Source: Urophycis tenuis (lineage: Eukaryota; Chordata; Actinopteri; Gadiformes; Phycidae). Taken from it: a stretch of DNA of 64,000 nt. Position 1 is the stretch's first letter. The number at the start of each line of letters is the position of its first letter. A model generated the notes under the pieces. It was not told the DNA's origin, searched no databases, and saw nothing but the letters and a program-made list of their open reading frames with translations. Below, in pieces: positions 32,506 through 44,961 of the stretch. Both the position numbers and the translations under genes were made by a program. The stretch lies in assembly GCA_036785325.1 (NCBI GenBank), contig JAXIVH010000081.1, forward strand, positions 694,025 through 758,024, in the 5' to 3' direction.

Positions 32506-33452
32506 TAAAAAGCTAAATTTTATTTAGTCTAAATGTGAAAAAAAAAAAAAAAAAAAACTTTTGATCTAGATTTGTGAAAACTGGCTGTTGGAACTAATTG
32601 TTTTTTTTTTGCAGTGTGGTGTAGTTTGGCGTGGGCTACTCGACTGGTTGGTGGCAGGCAGCGCTACAAGTACCCCTGGTAGGCTTACGGCTGCTTCACT
32701 TTGGGAGCAGCTGCACACGTGGGATAGTGTGGTGGTAGCTGGGGGAGGATCCAGACTTAGTGGTGGGAAGGCAATCAGCTTGCTGGGGGCCTGACCTAAA
32801 CTAAAGCTTGTTACAAGCTAGCGTTTACGGGTTCAGATCTCCTCCTAGACCCACCTGAAGACTAGGGAGGGCTATTGGAGCCCTAGTTAGTTAGTTTCGG
32901 GTAGGCTAGAGGGGTAGGCGGGCTAACCAGTCGAGTGGTCCAGGTTGGCTGCATGGGCCACACTGAGTTTGATATATAATTCATGGTTTTCTAACATACA
33001 CAAAAGGTAAACAAACAGTAGTATATTACAAATACAGAAGAAATAAATGCATATCAAACATGGGCAAACGTGAAAATGTTCATACTTAACTGATTAACGT
33101 TATGGGAGCTTGATCAGCTATTGGTCTTAAACATTTTAAGGATCTGTTTGATTTAATAGCCATCCTTCATGGAAAATGGGGAATTCACAGGTGTAGTAGT
33201 CTGGTTATGGCCATGGGGAGGGGAAGAGCATATTTGTTTTGTCCCTTGTTTGGAATTGATTTTGAATTGGTTTATTGGTTGTGATAACTATTTGTTATTG
33301 ATAATTTGGAACCTGGTTGGTTATCACAGATGATAATAATAGTGTTTGGTTATACTGATTTGGTTGAATTTGGGAAGTCAGTAAGGGTAGGGGCATGCTT
33401 ACGGAGTGTATATGCGGTTATTGATTTCAATTGTATTTTGTTTGTTAGCATT

Positions 33453-33980
33453 ATGGCTTCGTCAGTAGTCTCCGATTTCATCGATTGTCCTTCGCTGTTG
33501 ACACTTGAGCAGTGTACGAAAGAGCAGCTGCTGGTAATTGCAACACATTACCAGATTGAGGTACCAAGTAGAGAATTGAAAGACAATATTAAGGCTACAT
33601 TAAAAGCAGGCCTAGAGGAGCAGGGTGTTCTTGAACCTTCTCATAGAGCTCGCCATGCCTCTACGGGTTTAACATTTGAGCAACAAAAAGAGCTCTTGTT
33701 GAAGCAGGAGCATGAAAGGTTGAAGCAGGAGCAGCAAGGGCAACTGCGAGAGAAGGAATTTGAAAAGGAGTTAGCCCTAGAGGAATTGAAACTTAAAAGG
33801 GAGTTGGCTCTAGAGGAACAAAAACAAAGAATTGAACTTGCTAAAATACGTTTACAGCAGGAGAAACTTGGCATAATTAAAGGCTTAATTAATTATTACC
33901 TAGTGAATCACTGGAAGGTGAGTCTGTATTCCACTATGGATCTGGGACTCCTACTGACATCACTAGATACTTACGTTTGA
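33453..33980 (+). CDS. Gypsy gag N-terminal ORF
   Basis: The likely start is ATG 33453 (MASSVVSDFIDCPSLLTL); the frame is open upstream to 33306. It holds a long Glu/Lys-rich coiled coil (residues about 70-135: EQQKELLLKQEHERLKQEQQ) typical of fish Gypsy Gag N-termini. The frame ends at 33980. The next ORF opens in the -1 frame just after a TAA near 33890, so the two overlap by about 90 nt. In related elements I recall gag and pol as one frame, so this is either a programmed shift or a small lesion. Confidence 0.75.
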   Translation: MASSVVSDFIDCPSLLTLEQCTKEQLLVIATHYQIEVPSRELKDNIKATLKAGLEEQGVLEPSHRARHASTGLTFEQQKELLLKQEHERLKQEQQGQLREKEFEKELALEELKLKRELALEEQKQRIELAKIRLQQEKLGIIKGLINYYLVNHWKVSLYSTMDLGLLLTSLDTYV

Positions 33981-36900
33981 TACCAAAATTCAATGAAAAA
34001 GACCCTGACATATTTTTCACATTGTTTGAGAGACTTGCAGACGCAAGAAATTGGTGTGACGAAGACCGTGCGTTGTTGTTGCAATGTGTTCTGTCTGGAA
34101 AAGCACAAGAGGCATTTTCTGCCTTAACACCGGAGGATTGTAAAAATTATGAATGGATAAAGTTGGCTGTGCTTAGAGCATATGAACTCGTACCGGAAGC
34201 GTATAGGCAGCGATTTAGAAAATGGAGGAAGACTGACAAACAATCACATGTAGAATTTATTCGCGACCTGACTCGCCATTTCACTCGCTGGTGTTCCGCA
34301 TCAGAGGTCACTACATTTGCAGAGCTGTGTGATTTGGTTGTATTGGAGCAGCTCAAAAACTCTGTACCAGCAAACGTAGCCACGTACCTTGCTGAACACG
34401 AGGCCAGGACACCCAGCCAGGCGGCGGTGTTGGCTGACGAGTATGCATTACTGCACAAAAATGCAGCCAGTGCAGCTTACTCAAGGCCACCTAGAGAAAA
34501 TTATTTTCGACCTAAAACTACAGACCAGCTGGGCGATCGGGAACAAGGCAGTCGGGATAGATTTGTCTCAAACTCCCGTGGATTGTGTAATTACTGCAAA
34601 CAATTAGGACACTGGAAGGGTGAATGTGAATTGTTAAAAGCTAAAGGTAATTTGCCTAGGGCACCAGTGAAACCGGCAGCATTGGCAAATTCACTTCCTA
34701 GTTCATTGGCGGCAGTATCCTCAGCAGGGTTTGGGGAGCCTAATAAACAATTGGAGGGGTTGGAGGACTATCGCCCCTTTCTCTCTGATGGTTTTGTGTC
34801 ATTGCAGGGCAGCAGCGAACATGTGCCAGTGAAGATTTTGCGAGACACTGGATCCCTCGACTCATTTGTGCGTGAGTCGCTGTTACCCTTTTCATCCAAA
34901 ACAGACACCGGCGAGGTCATTTTGATTCGCGGAATGGGTATGTCTGTTTTCCCAGTTCCATTACATAACCTCACATTTATCTCCGGATTGAAAAATGGTA
35001 ACGTTCAGATGGGTGTGCGAGCCGATTTACCAGTTGAAGGGGTGGACGTAATTTTGGGAAACAATTTGGTTGGGTTGAAAGTGTGGGCTGATGGACCTCT
35101 TCCAAATGTGATTACCCAATTGACATTAGAACCTAGTTCTTTGGAAGCGGCAGAGGGGGGTAAAGTGTATCCAGCCTGTGCCGTTACACGCGCTATGGCG
35201 CGAAATGTGCCAGATGACAAACCAGACACTTCACCATCTAAGAAGGTTACAATGGGCATCAGTTTACCGGAGAAATTTAAATCCATGTCACGGGTTGAGT
35301 TGGCTAAGGAACAGGCAAATGATCAAAGTTTGTGTGAACTCTTTGTTGGAGCAATGTCCATGGAAGAAATAGAAAGCTCAGCACATGGCTACTGCTTGCA
35401 TGAGGGGCTTCTATTTCGAAAATGGTTACCCCATGGAGATGCTCTTGTCGGCGAACCCGTGTTCCAGTTTGTCGTGCCAACTGCTTTACGGCAGATGGTA
35501 TTGAAAACGTGTCATGATGATGTGGCAGGTCATCAGGGGGTTAGGAAGACTTATGACCGTGTTTTGCAACACTGTTTTTGGCCATGTTTGAAGCGGGATA
35601 TTTCCGCTTACATAAAGTCATGCCACACCTGTCAACTGAGCAGCAAGCCCAATCAGTCTATCAAACCTGCTCCATTATGTCCTATTGCGGCAGTGCTCAA
35701 CCCATTTGAACATTTGATTATAGATTGTGTTGGTCCTTTGCCACGCTCAAAGTCTGGTCACATGTACTTGCTGACGGTGATGTGTCAGGTGACTCGTTAC
35801 CCAGCAGCATTTCCATTGAGATCTATCACTACAAAGTCAGTGTTTAAGGCACTAACGCAGTTCATTTCAGTATTTGGCATACCAAAGATTGTGCAAAGTG
35901 ATCAAGGCTCTAATTTTACATCACGCATGTTTGGTGAGGTTCTACGTCAGTTGAACATCAGACATAACATGGCAACAGCATATCATGCACAATCTCAGGG
36001 CGCTTTGGAACGTTTTCATCAAACGTTGAAATCGTTACTGCGCTCTTACTGCATACAGTTAGATGCAGATTGGGAGGAGGGGCTTCCGTGGCTCTTACTG
36101 GCATCCAGAGAAGTGATACAGGAAAGTACAGGGTTTAGCCCCAATGATTTGGTCTTTGGACACAAAGTCCGTGGAGTCATGGCTCTGTTGCAGGACACAT
36201 GGAACATAGCCAAACCTCCCCAGAAATTGCAAGATTATGTGGAGGGTTTTAGACGTAGGCTGACACTAGCTGTAGAGTCTGCAAAGGCCAAGTTGGACAA
36301 AGTTCAGACAAGGATGAAATCACTTCATGATAGGCGAGCAGAAGAAAAACAGTTTAATGCTGGTGACCAAGTTCTGATTTTACAGCCTATTAAAAATTCT
36401 CCATTTGAGGCAGCCTTTTCAGGACCGTTTACAGTCATGAAGCAAGTGTCGGAGACAAATTACATGATCGCTACCCCACATGGTAGAAAGAAAACAAAAT
36501 GTTTTCATGTAAACCTACTCAAACCTTACTACGCTCGTACCTCTGAGGACAAAGGGGTTAAGACTTGTTTAGCTAACGCTAGAGTCAGTGTGTCATTGAC
36601 TCAAAGTTCGGACGAGGCAGAAATACCAGACTGTGTGGTTCAGGGAAGGCTGAAAAATACACAATCTTTGAAAATGCTGGATATCATCTTGTCAGATTTG
36701 GACGAAGCTAAACGGACTGAGCTAATTGCTTTGATTGACTCTTATTCTGCTCTCTTCTCAGATGTTCCCTCCACCACACATCTGGTGGAACATGACGTGG
36801 ATGTGGGGGACTCTGCCCCAATAAAACAGCGGTTCTATCGGGTTTCGCCAGAGAAGCGGAAGGTGTTAGATCGCGAAGTCCAATATATGTTGGACAACAA

Positions 36901-38074
36901 CCTCGCGGAGCCATGCTTGTCTAGTTGGGCGTCACCATGCCTGTTGGTTGGTAAACCTGATGGTACTTTTAGACCTTGTACAGATTACAGGAAAGTAAAT
37001 CAGGTAACCAAGCCAGATGCTTTTCCTCTGCCACGAATGGAGGACTGCATTGATCAAGTAGGATCTGCCAAATTTGTGAGCAAATTTGACCTTTTAAAAG
37101 GCTATTGGCAGGTCCCATTGTCTGCCCACGCACAGGAAATTTGTGCTTTTATTACTCCCAGCGGCTTATTCAAGTACACTGTGATGCCATTTGGTCTCCG
37201 AAATGCACCCGCTACATTCCAGCGCCTCATGAATACAGTCGTGGCTGGCCTGGATGGATGCGCCGTGTATTTAGATGACGTAGTTGTGCACAGTGACACA
37301 TGGCCCGAGCACATTCAACGTATCCGTGCATTATTTGATCGCTTGGTTTGGGCAAATTTGACCATCAATCTGGCGAAGTACGAATTCGCAAAAGCCACAG
37401 TGACTTATTTGGGAAAGGTGGTAGGACAAGGAAATGTGCGAATGGTTGAGGACAAAATTGCGGCCATTTTGAAATATCCTCCACCTACCACTAAAAAAGA
37501 GCTAATGCGGTTCTTAGGTCTTGTTGGGTATTACCGATCTTTCGCTAAAAATTTCTCATCTGTGGTTGAGCCGTTGACTCGACTTTTAAAGAAAGATGAA
37601 CTTTATATTTGGTCAAACCGTTGCCAGGCTGCATTTGAAAATGTTAAGGCCCTTTTGTGCTCTGCACCTGTGCTAGCCGCACCAAGGGTAAACGAAACGT
37701 TCTGCCTACAAGTAGATGCGTCGAACGTGGGGGCGGGCGCTGTGTTACTACAGGCTGATGCACAGGGGGTTGATAAACCGGTTGCTTTCTTTTCAAGAAA
37801 ATTTAACAAGTATCAACTGAACTATTCAGTCATTGAAAAGGAAGCACTTGCTTTGATTTGGGCGCTGCAGCATTTTGATGTTTATTTGGGAACAGGAAGG
37901 ACACCATTGGTGGTGTTCACGGACCACAATCCGTTAACGTTTTTGCGATCTCTCCAAAACCCGAATCAGCGTCTAATGCGGTGGGCTCTGTTTTTGCAGC
38001 CGTACCACCTGGACATCCGTCACATCAAGGGCACAAGTAATGTGCTAGCAGATGCACTATCTAGAGCACTTTAG
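33892..38074 (+). CDS. Gypsy gag-pol polyprotein (PR-IN-RT-RH order)
   Basis: The frame is open from about 33892 with no ATG at its start; residues here are counted from 33977. Gag core lies at about 1-165 (IPKFNEKDPDIFF). A CCHC knuckle is at 204-217 (CNYCKQLGHWKGEC). Protease has D290-T-G. Integrase has an HHCC finger (about 513-552), then the DDE triad D583, D642 (VQSDQGSNF), E678 (ALERFHQ), with 35 residues between the last two. RT follows from about 945 with Y1098-L-D-D. RNase H has D1247 (LQVDASNVGAG) and TDHNPL at about 1315. The protein ends IKGTSNVLADALSRAL. No chromodomain or env is seen. All catalytic motifs are intact over 1365 codons. Confidence 0.93.
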
Positions 38075-38357
38075 TTTTGTTTCCATTAGTTTTATTTTCT
38101 CATGTCTGTTATTGTTTACACATTTCCTTTTGTTTGTCTGATGTCTCACTCTTAAATGTGCTCCTAGGATCCGAGGCTGCTGGGTGAGCATTGGAGAACA
38201 CCAGGGGATGTGGTGAGGAATGGCAGACATGAGGGTTTTTTGTTTGGGGGACAAAATTTCGATTTTTTTTTTGTTTGGTAAATTTAATTTGGGGCTTAAT
38301 GTTTAGCCATTTGGGGCAATTTAATTTGGTTCAGGTTATGGGGTGGGACCCCATTCT

Positions 38358-38369
38358 TTAGGGGGGGAG
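38358..38369 (+). promoter_or_regulatory. Polypurine tract
   Basis: tagggggggag just before the 3' LTR, the expected plus-strand primer. Confidence 0.8.
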
Positions 38370-38766
38370 TGTGACGTTCCCCACCCTGCCTGCTAGTTCC
38401 CTGTTTGGCCAACAGGTAGCAGGGCAGGGTGGAGAGCCAATTAGGCACAACAGGTTCCACCTGGTGTGGAGCCTACTTAAATGCAGCTGTGACGCACCTC
38501 TCCCTCTTTGCCCTCAGACTCTCCATGGCTCTGGCTGACAGGCAGCTGTTTGTTAGAGTTTTGCACTTCATACACGCACCACACCACTCTTCCATCACAT
38601 CCAAGCATCACACTCACTATTGACTTTTGACATATCCATTCATTCATCTTCATTACTTTGCATTTGGTTATTTCAACCTAGTAATTTGATTTAAATAAAT
38701 ATAATTTTGATTCAGTTACCCCTGTGTGTTCCCCTTTTTTGTCATATTCCTTGCCGGGTTGTGACA
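38370..38766 (+). repeat. 3' LTR
   Basis: A 397-bp sequence matching the 5' LTR, followed by gtag. Confidence 0.92.
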
Positions 38767-40205
38767 GTAGCGTCATTATTATGATTATTCAGATTAGATT
38801 TTCAGTTGCCAGGCAAGTTCTTGTTCTACTGTTTGCCCTTTTTAACTGTTTATTGTTTCATTCAGATACGTGAACAAAGAGGGACTGGTTTTTAACCAGT
38901 TCCTAGACATAGAGTCAGTCAGTAATGGCAAGGATGACACTATTGTCACAGCTGTCAAAGCCATTCTTCAAAGTAAGCAGATACCAACGGAAAAGCTGTG
39001 TGGTCTTGGCACAGATGGGGCTGCAGTTATGATGGGTATGATCATTTGTCTTTTTTCATTCCACGTCCAGTGCATATAAAAGTGTACGTTGAATTTAATG
39101 TTTTTTTTTTCATGGGAACATTGGGTGTCTAAATGGGGTAGCCAAGCAGCTAACTGACAGCTTCCCCAGGGTTTCACCAGTGGCTTGTGCTGCACACCGC
39201 CTTGCCCTGGTCTGTAGGGATGCCTCAAACAACGTACCATACAAGTCAACCTTCAGGAACCACCTCCAGGAACTGCATGTCTATTTCCACAATAGTGCAA
39301 ACCGTACTGCAGCACTAAAGGCCACAGCTTCCACCCTGGGAGTGGCGGACCAGATGATCAAAGCAAATAATTTATTAATTAGCGCTGGTCATCCTTTGGA
39401 GTTAGGGAAAAGAGGGGAGCATCCTTGCATGTCATGTTCGGTTCCCCCTAGGCCAGACGTAACAGTCCTTACATCAGTGGCCTAATTGAACACATGGAAA
39501 CCAGGTTTCAGAGTCTGGGTATCCTGGGGGCGTTCAGCGTTTTGGGACCGCAGGCAACTGCTGTTGGTGATGACCAGAACCTTTTCGACCTACAGATTTT
39601 GGCAAAAAAGTTTCTCCCCGAAAATGAAACCTTATTAATTCAAGAGTATCAGTCCTTCAAGGACCATTTGCTGGGAGGAGAGCTATTCAAGGTTAAATAT
39701 ACTGCATTGATTAGCATGCCCTAATCGTACCATTGTGTTTCATTTCACCCTCAAACACACCTTGTTGCATTTAATAAGTGTTAACTAATATATTATTGAA
39801 TTATTTTGATAGGACAAGACCCAATTTGAGGTCATGACCCTGCTTTCAAGTGAGTGCGACGAGTGGGGGCAGATCTATCCACTGTTGAGCCAGTTGGCTT
39901 CAATAGTGCTGGTCATCCCAGTATCAAGTGTAAACTGTGAGAGAGATTTCTCTACGATGAACAGGGTGAGGACTATTGGCATGAGTTGACTGAGGACTGA
40001 AGACATGGGGCAAATATTTAACTCCAGTTCACTTATAGTAGCTACTTTCCATTTCAGGTCAAATCAGACCTTTGCAACAGGCTTCAGGGAGCCCACTTAG
40101 CTGTCTGAGGGTTGCCATCAATGGACCAAGCCCAGAGGACTTCAACTACCGGAGGGCTTTTGAGATTTTCTTTTCCAAGCCTTGTAAAATTAAATGCCCT
40201 GATGC

Positions 40206-40810
40206 AGGGTGTAGTTTTTGCAAATAGTTTAATTTAAGTAGTTTTATTAAGGGCAGCTGTGTGTGTAAGAGTGTGTGTGTGTGTTGGGTAACAATCCATG
40301 CATTATTAGTGGGGTAATTTACGAGATATACACATTGTACCGGACACTCCAAAACTAAGCCATTCGGCTGATACCCCTAAACTTGATAAATATTGACCGT
40401 CGCTAAAAATGCATCTGAGGGGGTATTTGGCTGGATTATTGGTGGAAATTACCTCAGGGTGAATTTTACTCCGAACCATCACTTTAAGATATCCGTGGGT
40501 TTTTATGGCTAGATATATTAACTTTTTTTTTTAAATCTTATCAAGTGAAATTTTCCTGTTCTGTTGACAGATAATTTTGCTTATTTTGAGTAATGTAAGG
40601 CTCATTTCATAACTTTTTTTCTTATTTTTTAAAGCTGAGTTTTTGCAGTGCATTCGTACTCCCAAGAGCAGATACACCTCGAAATGTATGCCTCTCTAGG
40701 TATCATGAAAATACCACACTTTGGATCAACTGTGCCTACAAGCACGTACCAGGGCAGGCATTCAGAAGTGTTGGAAATTATATTGATGCGGTTGTGTGTA
40801 GTAGTGAAAG
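40206..40810. other. No gene recognised
   Basis: AT-rich sequence with a short gt repeat (40261-40282). I saw no repeat shared with the rest of the window. Confidence 0.4.
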
Positions 40811-42200
40811 ATGCTGAATGAATGTAATGACTGTGGTGATGGATGTAAATTTCAACAGCTGATCTCAAGTATCCCTGAGGAAGAAAAAAACACTAACGCC
40901 AGCTGGTATACCTGGGAGTCTGTTGACGGGGTGCAGGTGAAGACCCAAAAGGTTGGACTTTTCAGTGATGTTCTGCAAAAGCTGCTGGAAACTGCCCCCA
41001 AGTTCACCGGCATTCTTTGTAAAGCAGCAACAGAGTAGCTTTTTTCAGGGGAAGAAGAGAGAGGGTGATGAAGGGTGTGTAGTACCCAAGGTGGACTTTG
41101 CAGAGAATTACTCTGTGAGCTACCAGAATGAAATCCAGTCTGCCTATTGGAACTAAAGGCAGATAATCTTCACAGCTGTAGCCTTGATTAAAGGGGAAGT
41201 TCAATCCTATGTTGTTGTCAGTGATGAGCTTCAACATGACAAAAAGGCCGTCGCAACGTTCCTCACAGGCATTGGGAAGAACCTGAAAGAGAGACACCCA
41301 GGGAGCTGCACATATTCAGTGATGGGGCAGCATCACAGTTTAAAAACAAGTATGTTTGGTTTTTCCTGTCCTCTAGTTTCAAGCAAATATTTCCAAATGT
41401 CAGCACTGGACGGCATTATTTTGCCACCAGCCATGGCAAAGGTGCGGTGGATGGAGTGGGGGGAACAGCAAAGAGGGCTGTTGGCACTGTCATGCTTAGC
41501 GGACATGTGGTGCTGATAAGTGCAGGCACATTTGCCGAGACTGCTAGAAGGGTCTGCCCTGAGATAGAGATATTTTTCATCAGTAAGGATGACATCACAG
41601 AATTCTGTGTGTCACACGAAATTGAAAAATACTGGGAGCAGGTAGCACCTCTTCCAGGTACACTGAATGTGCACTTTTTTGTTCCAGTGTCATGGGGCCA
41701 AGTGAAATACAAGCCGTACTCCTCAGCAACCGAGTGAGCCAAACATACACTGGTCCAGAATGCTAATTCCACAGATGACGATGAGGATTCAAGTGATGAC
41801 GAGCCTGAAGCCAATCCATCCGAACATCTGCAAAATGTCAAAACTGGCGATTGTGTGCTTGTGACCTACGAGGGCAAGAAGTCCAGGAGGGAATATGTGG
41901 GCCTTGTCACAGACTATGATCTTCACGGAGTTGAGGTTGAGTTTTTGAGGAAGAATGATGAGCTGGGCTTTTTTTACATCATGCCACTAAAGGAGGACAA
42001 GTCATGGGTGGTGAGGAAGCAAATCATCAGGCGCCTCAATCCTTTGGGGGACAACAGGGGCAGGCACCACTTCAATGAGGCTGTGTGCAGGCCGAGTAAT
42101 GAGGAAGAAACATCCTACATTTCTATACTTTCACAAACAAACAGAAAAATAAATACAATAAATTATTTATTCACCTTACTTCATGTCATAGTCAATGTTT
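40811..42200 (+). pseudogene. Sola2-like DNA transposase remnant
   Basis: Pieces in several frames read as one protein: CNDCGDGCKFQQLISSIPEE; then IFSDGAASQFKNK (about 41319); FATSHGKGAVDGVGGTAKRA (about 41420-41470); ISAGTFAETARRVCPEIEIF; EKYWEQVAPLPGTLNVHFFV; and VKTGDCVLVTYEGKKSRREY with EDKSWVVRKQIIRRL to about 42070. The 'SDG...QFKN' and 'ATSHGKG..DG.GG..KR' motifs are what I recall of Sola2-type transposases of fish and invertebrates, with the Asp and the HGKG segment near the active site. Several stops lie between 41035 and 41300. The superfamily name is from memory, and termini were not found. Confidence 0.55.
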
Positions 42201-42640
42201 AATGTAAGACCAAATCTAAAATTAACTGATTATGTAAGATTCTGTAATATTGCCATAAGCCACTACAGTAGACGTTTATGCTGAAATCCATGCTGTTTTG
42301 CAGCCATCTTGAAAATCTTATTTAAGAACTTAGATAGTTTTAACAGATATTCTGAGGAAGTTTTGGTATGATCAAAGGGCTTTGATGGTTAAATTGTTGA
42401 TTTCCTGAACAGATGCCATGTGTATTTCAGACACATGTCCAAAAAAAAAAAGTGAGTGCGTCGGATCGGCAGACTGAGGAAGCGCTTATTTCATATAAAA
42501 TGTTGCATGAGTTGTGCATTTGCACACTCCCTTCACGTGAGTGCCTCAGTGAAAAACAAAGACAAAAAAAAGTGAGTGTCTCAGAGTCGGCAGTGCAACA
42601 GCAGCCTGAAGGAGGGGGATGAACGTCCTCGTTCTGCAAA

Positions 42641-44961
42641 ATGAGCCAAAGAAAAAGGAGCAGCTTCTGGATGCACTTTTCGCTTGAGGCAGACAGTAAG
42701 GCTAAGTGCAATATTTGCCAGAAAATAATTTCATTTAAGTCCGGCTCCACAAACAATTTGCACCGGCATTTAAAAACTCAACACCCCACTGTTAAAATCT
42801 CAGAGGTGAGGAGAGAGCATAACTCTGACGATGAAGTGGCGAGTGCCAGTACTACTACCGCCACATCAGGAAGACGTCATACTAGTGCCACAGTCACTCA
42901 AGCTACAGCTACAGCAGCAGCCTCTGTTACCACTGGGCCCACATCTTTGCCTGGCCATGCACCTGGTAAAACAATTCCTGCTGCTACCACAAAATCTAAA
43001 CAAATATCTCTCAGTCATTAAATCACAGCTCCTGTCACCCCATTGAGACAGGGGAAGATAGATGAAGAGCTGGCAAAGATGATAGCCACTGACTTCCAGC
43101 CATTTAAAATTGTGGAAGACAGAGGTTTTAAAAACTTTTGCTATGCTCTCAACCCCTTCTAAATTCCTCCATGTCGGAGGGTACTGACCCAGAAAGTGTC
43201 AGATATGTATGAGAGAGAAGCAGCATCACTCAGGGGAAGGGTGTCCAAAGTGTCAGCAGTTTGCCTAACAACTGACTGCTAGACGTCAAGAGCTACAACC
43301 TCATTCATGTCTGTAACATGCCACTTCATTGAAGATTTTCACATGTCCTCCTGCCTCCTGGACTGCTTTGAATTTAATGAGCAGCACACAGCAGACAACT
43401 TGGCAAACAAGCTCCTCAGTGTTGCAGCAGAGTGGGAGGTTGATAAGAAAGTGGTGTGCTGCTTAACAGACAATGCTGCAAACATCACAAAGGCCATTCA
43501 GATAACAGGATGGACCCACCTCCCATGCCTGGCACACTATAAATCGTGTGGTAAGAGATGCCCTCAAAGGTCCACAACCCATCATCAATAAAGTTAAGGA
43601 GGCAGTGGAATACTTTCATAGAAGCACAGTGGGAGCACAAAAACTGAAGGAAACACAGCTCCAAATGAAGATGCACGAACTACGACCCAAACAGGACTGT
43701 GTCACAAGAAGGAACTCTACATATTAGATGTTGCAGAGTGTCCTCACCAACAAGAACCCCATTGTCTCCACCCTGGCCATCACCAATGCACCTGTCCACC
43801 CTTTATCTCCAGAAGAATGAACTACATTGCAGGAGATATGCACCTTCTTGAAGCCATTTGAAGAGCTCACTGTTGAACTCAGTGCAGAAAGGTATGTAGT
43901 TCAACTGGTCAGCGGTAGTTTTCTAAGACTTGCATGCAAATTAGCTGATACTAAATTATGAATATTTGATACATAAAAGATACTGTGTAATACATCATAG
44001 TATTTATTATTGTTGGTTCAGCTTTATAATTGTATCGTTATAATAACATTTATATTTTTTCTCACTAGCTACGTGACTGCCTCCAAAGTAATACTGCTGG
44101 CCAGGGGACTGCAGAGAGCCACGGCTGATTTCCAGAGGAGGGCAACAACACAGGCAGCAAAAGACATGGTCAGCTAGATTCCATAGAATGGAATTCAACC
44201 ACATCCTTGCGGATGCTGCTGCGCTTGACCCAAGATTTAAAAGGATGGCATTCATGGATGGCAAAATTGCAGATGAGGCTTTTCAAAGAGTATCAACTGC
44301 AGCAGCAAGACTCGCAATTAGCAGCAGCGAACCCATCCAGCAACCGGTCCAAGAGGAAGGAGCAGGCAGTGCTGCTCCGGAATCAGTTGTTTGGAGCTAT
44401 TTCCATGAGGAAGTAAGGATGGCAAAAAATCATCACAATTTTTTCTTTAAATCTAGGATGACATCAGTCTAATATCACAATCTCATAATAAAATTGTTTT
44501 ATCTCCCACCCCATTGTTGTATCTCCCACCTCTATGAGCAGGTAGCTGGAACAGTGACTCGGAACCCCACAGCAGACGCTGTCATGGAGGTGCGGGCGTA
44601 CCTAGAGGAGCCTCTTGTTCCAAAAAATGAAGATCCTCTCAAGTGGTGGAAAAGTCGGGTGCCTGTATACCCCGGGCTCATCAAACTCATGGCTAAGAAG
44701 CTTTGCATTGTGGCCACATCAGTTCCATCTGAGAGAATTTTCTCTAAAACTGGACAAATAATCACAGAGAGGAGAAGTCGCCTCAAGCTGGCAAAAGTGA
44801 CATCACTTGTCTTCCTCAATGCAAATTTGCCAGAGGACAAGAAGGAGAGGCCAAAAAGCATGGAACTGCTTTATTATTTTAGGAATGTCATTTTGTTTAC
44901 ACTTTATTTTGTTATTGGAGTCATGGTTCAAAGTAAAGGGACTGATCACCTGTTTTTGTAG
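42641..44961 (+). pseudogene. ZBED1-like hAT transposase pseudogene
   Basis: From ATG 42641: MSQRKRSSFWMHFSLEADSK with a BED zinc finger (CNICQK, then HRHLKTQHP). A Ser/Thr/Ala-rich linker follows, then stops at 43020 and near 43160. Further pieces are KIDEELAKMIATDFQPFKIV, VSAVCLTTD (first Asp region), HFIEDFHMSSCLLDCFEFNE, VVCCLTDNAANITKAI (second Asp region), WTHLPCLAH, FNHILADAAALDPRFKRMAF (about 44190) and, at the end, DPLKWWKSRV and VPSERIFSKTGQIITERRSR, the dimerisation region. There are multiple stops and shifts, with an apparent intron or insertion at 43900-44070. Confidence 0.75.

Larger units (their letters stand above)
32092..38766 (+). mobile_element. Gmr1-type Gypsy LTR retrotransposon, 6675 bp
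   Basis: It has two 397-bp LTRs (32092-32488 and 38370-38766), in which I noticed no difference by eye, and a 4-bp target duplication gtag (32088-32091, 38767-38770). A tRNA-Pro-type primer site follows the 5' LTR and a polypurine tract precedes the 3' LTR. The domain order is gag, protease, integrase, reverse transcriptase, RNase H. Integrase before RT is unusual for Gypsy and marks the Gmr1 group first described from cod. The insertion is recent and in the sense orientation of the host hAT intron. Confidence 0.92.
31620..40205 (+). pseudogene. Decayed hAT gene (C-terminal exons), split by Gypsy
   Basis: Exon pieces: 31620-31710 (HEGVIGGFKCLYWLVKNEM), 31878-32015 (LEILSFVIEEPLVHEM and LELDESTDVALLRQLDIYLR), 38866-39034 (YVNKEGLVFNQFLDIE and KLCGLGTDGAAVMMG), 39110-39360 (NGVAKQLTDSFPRV, CAAHRLALVCRDASNNV), about 39494-39691 (FLPENETLLIQEYQSFKDHL), 39812-39967 (VIPVSSVNCERDFSTMNR) and 40060-40110. 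This is a hAT transposase of the ZNF862/C17orf113-like group. The Gypsy element sits in the intron between 32016 and 38865. There are frame breaks near 39470 and in the last exon, so it is a pseudogene. Confidence 0.65.

Noticed and set aside
32151..38623. Identical 64-codon frames at 32151 and 38429
   Set aside because: They lie inside the two LTRs and are repeated because the LTRs are; no sign of a real protein.
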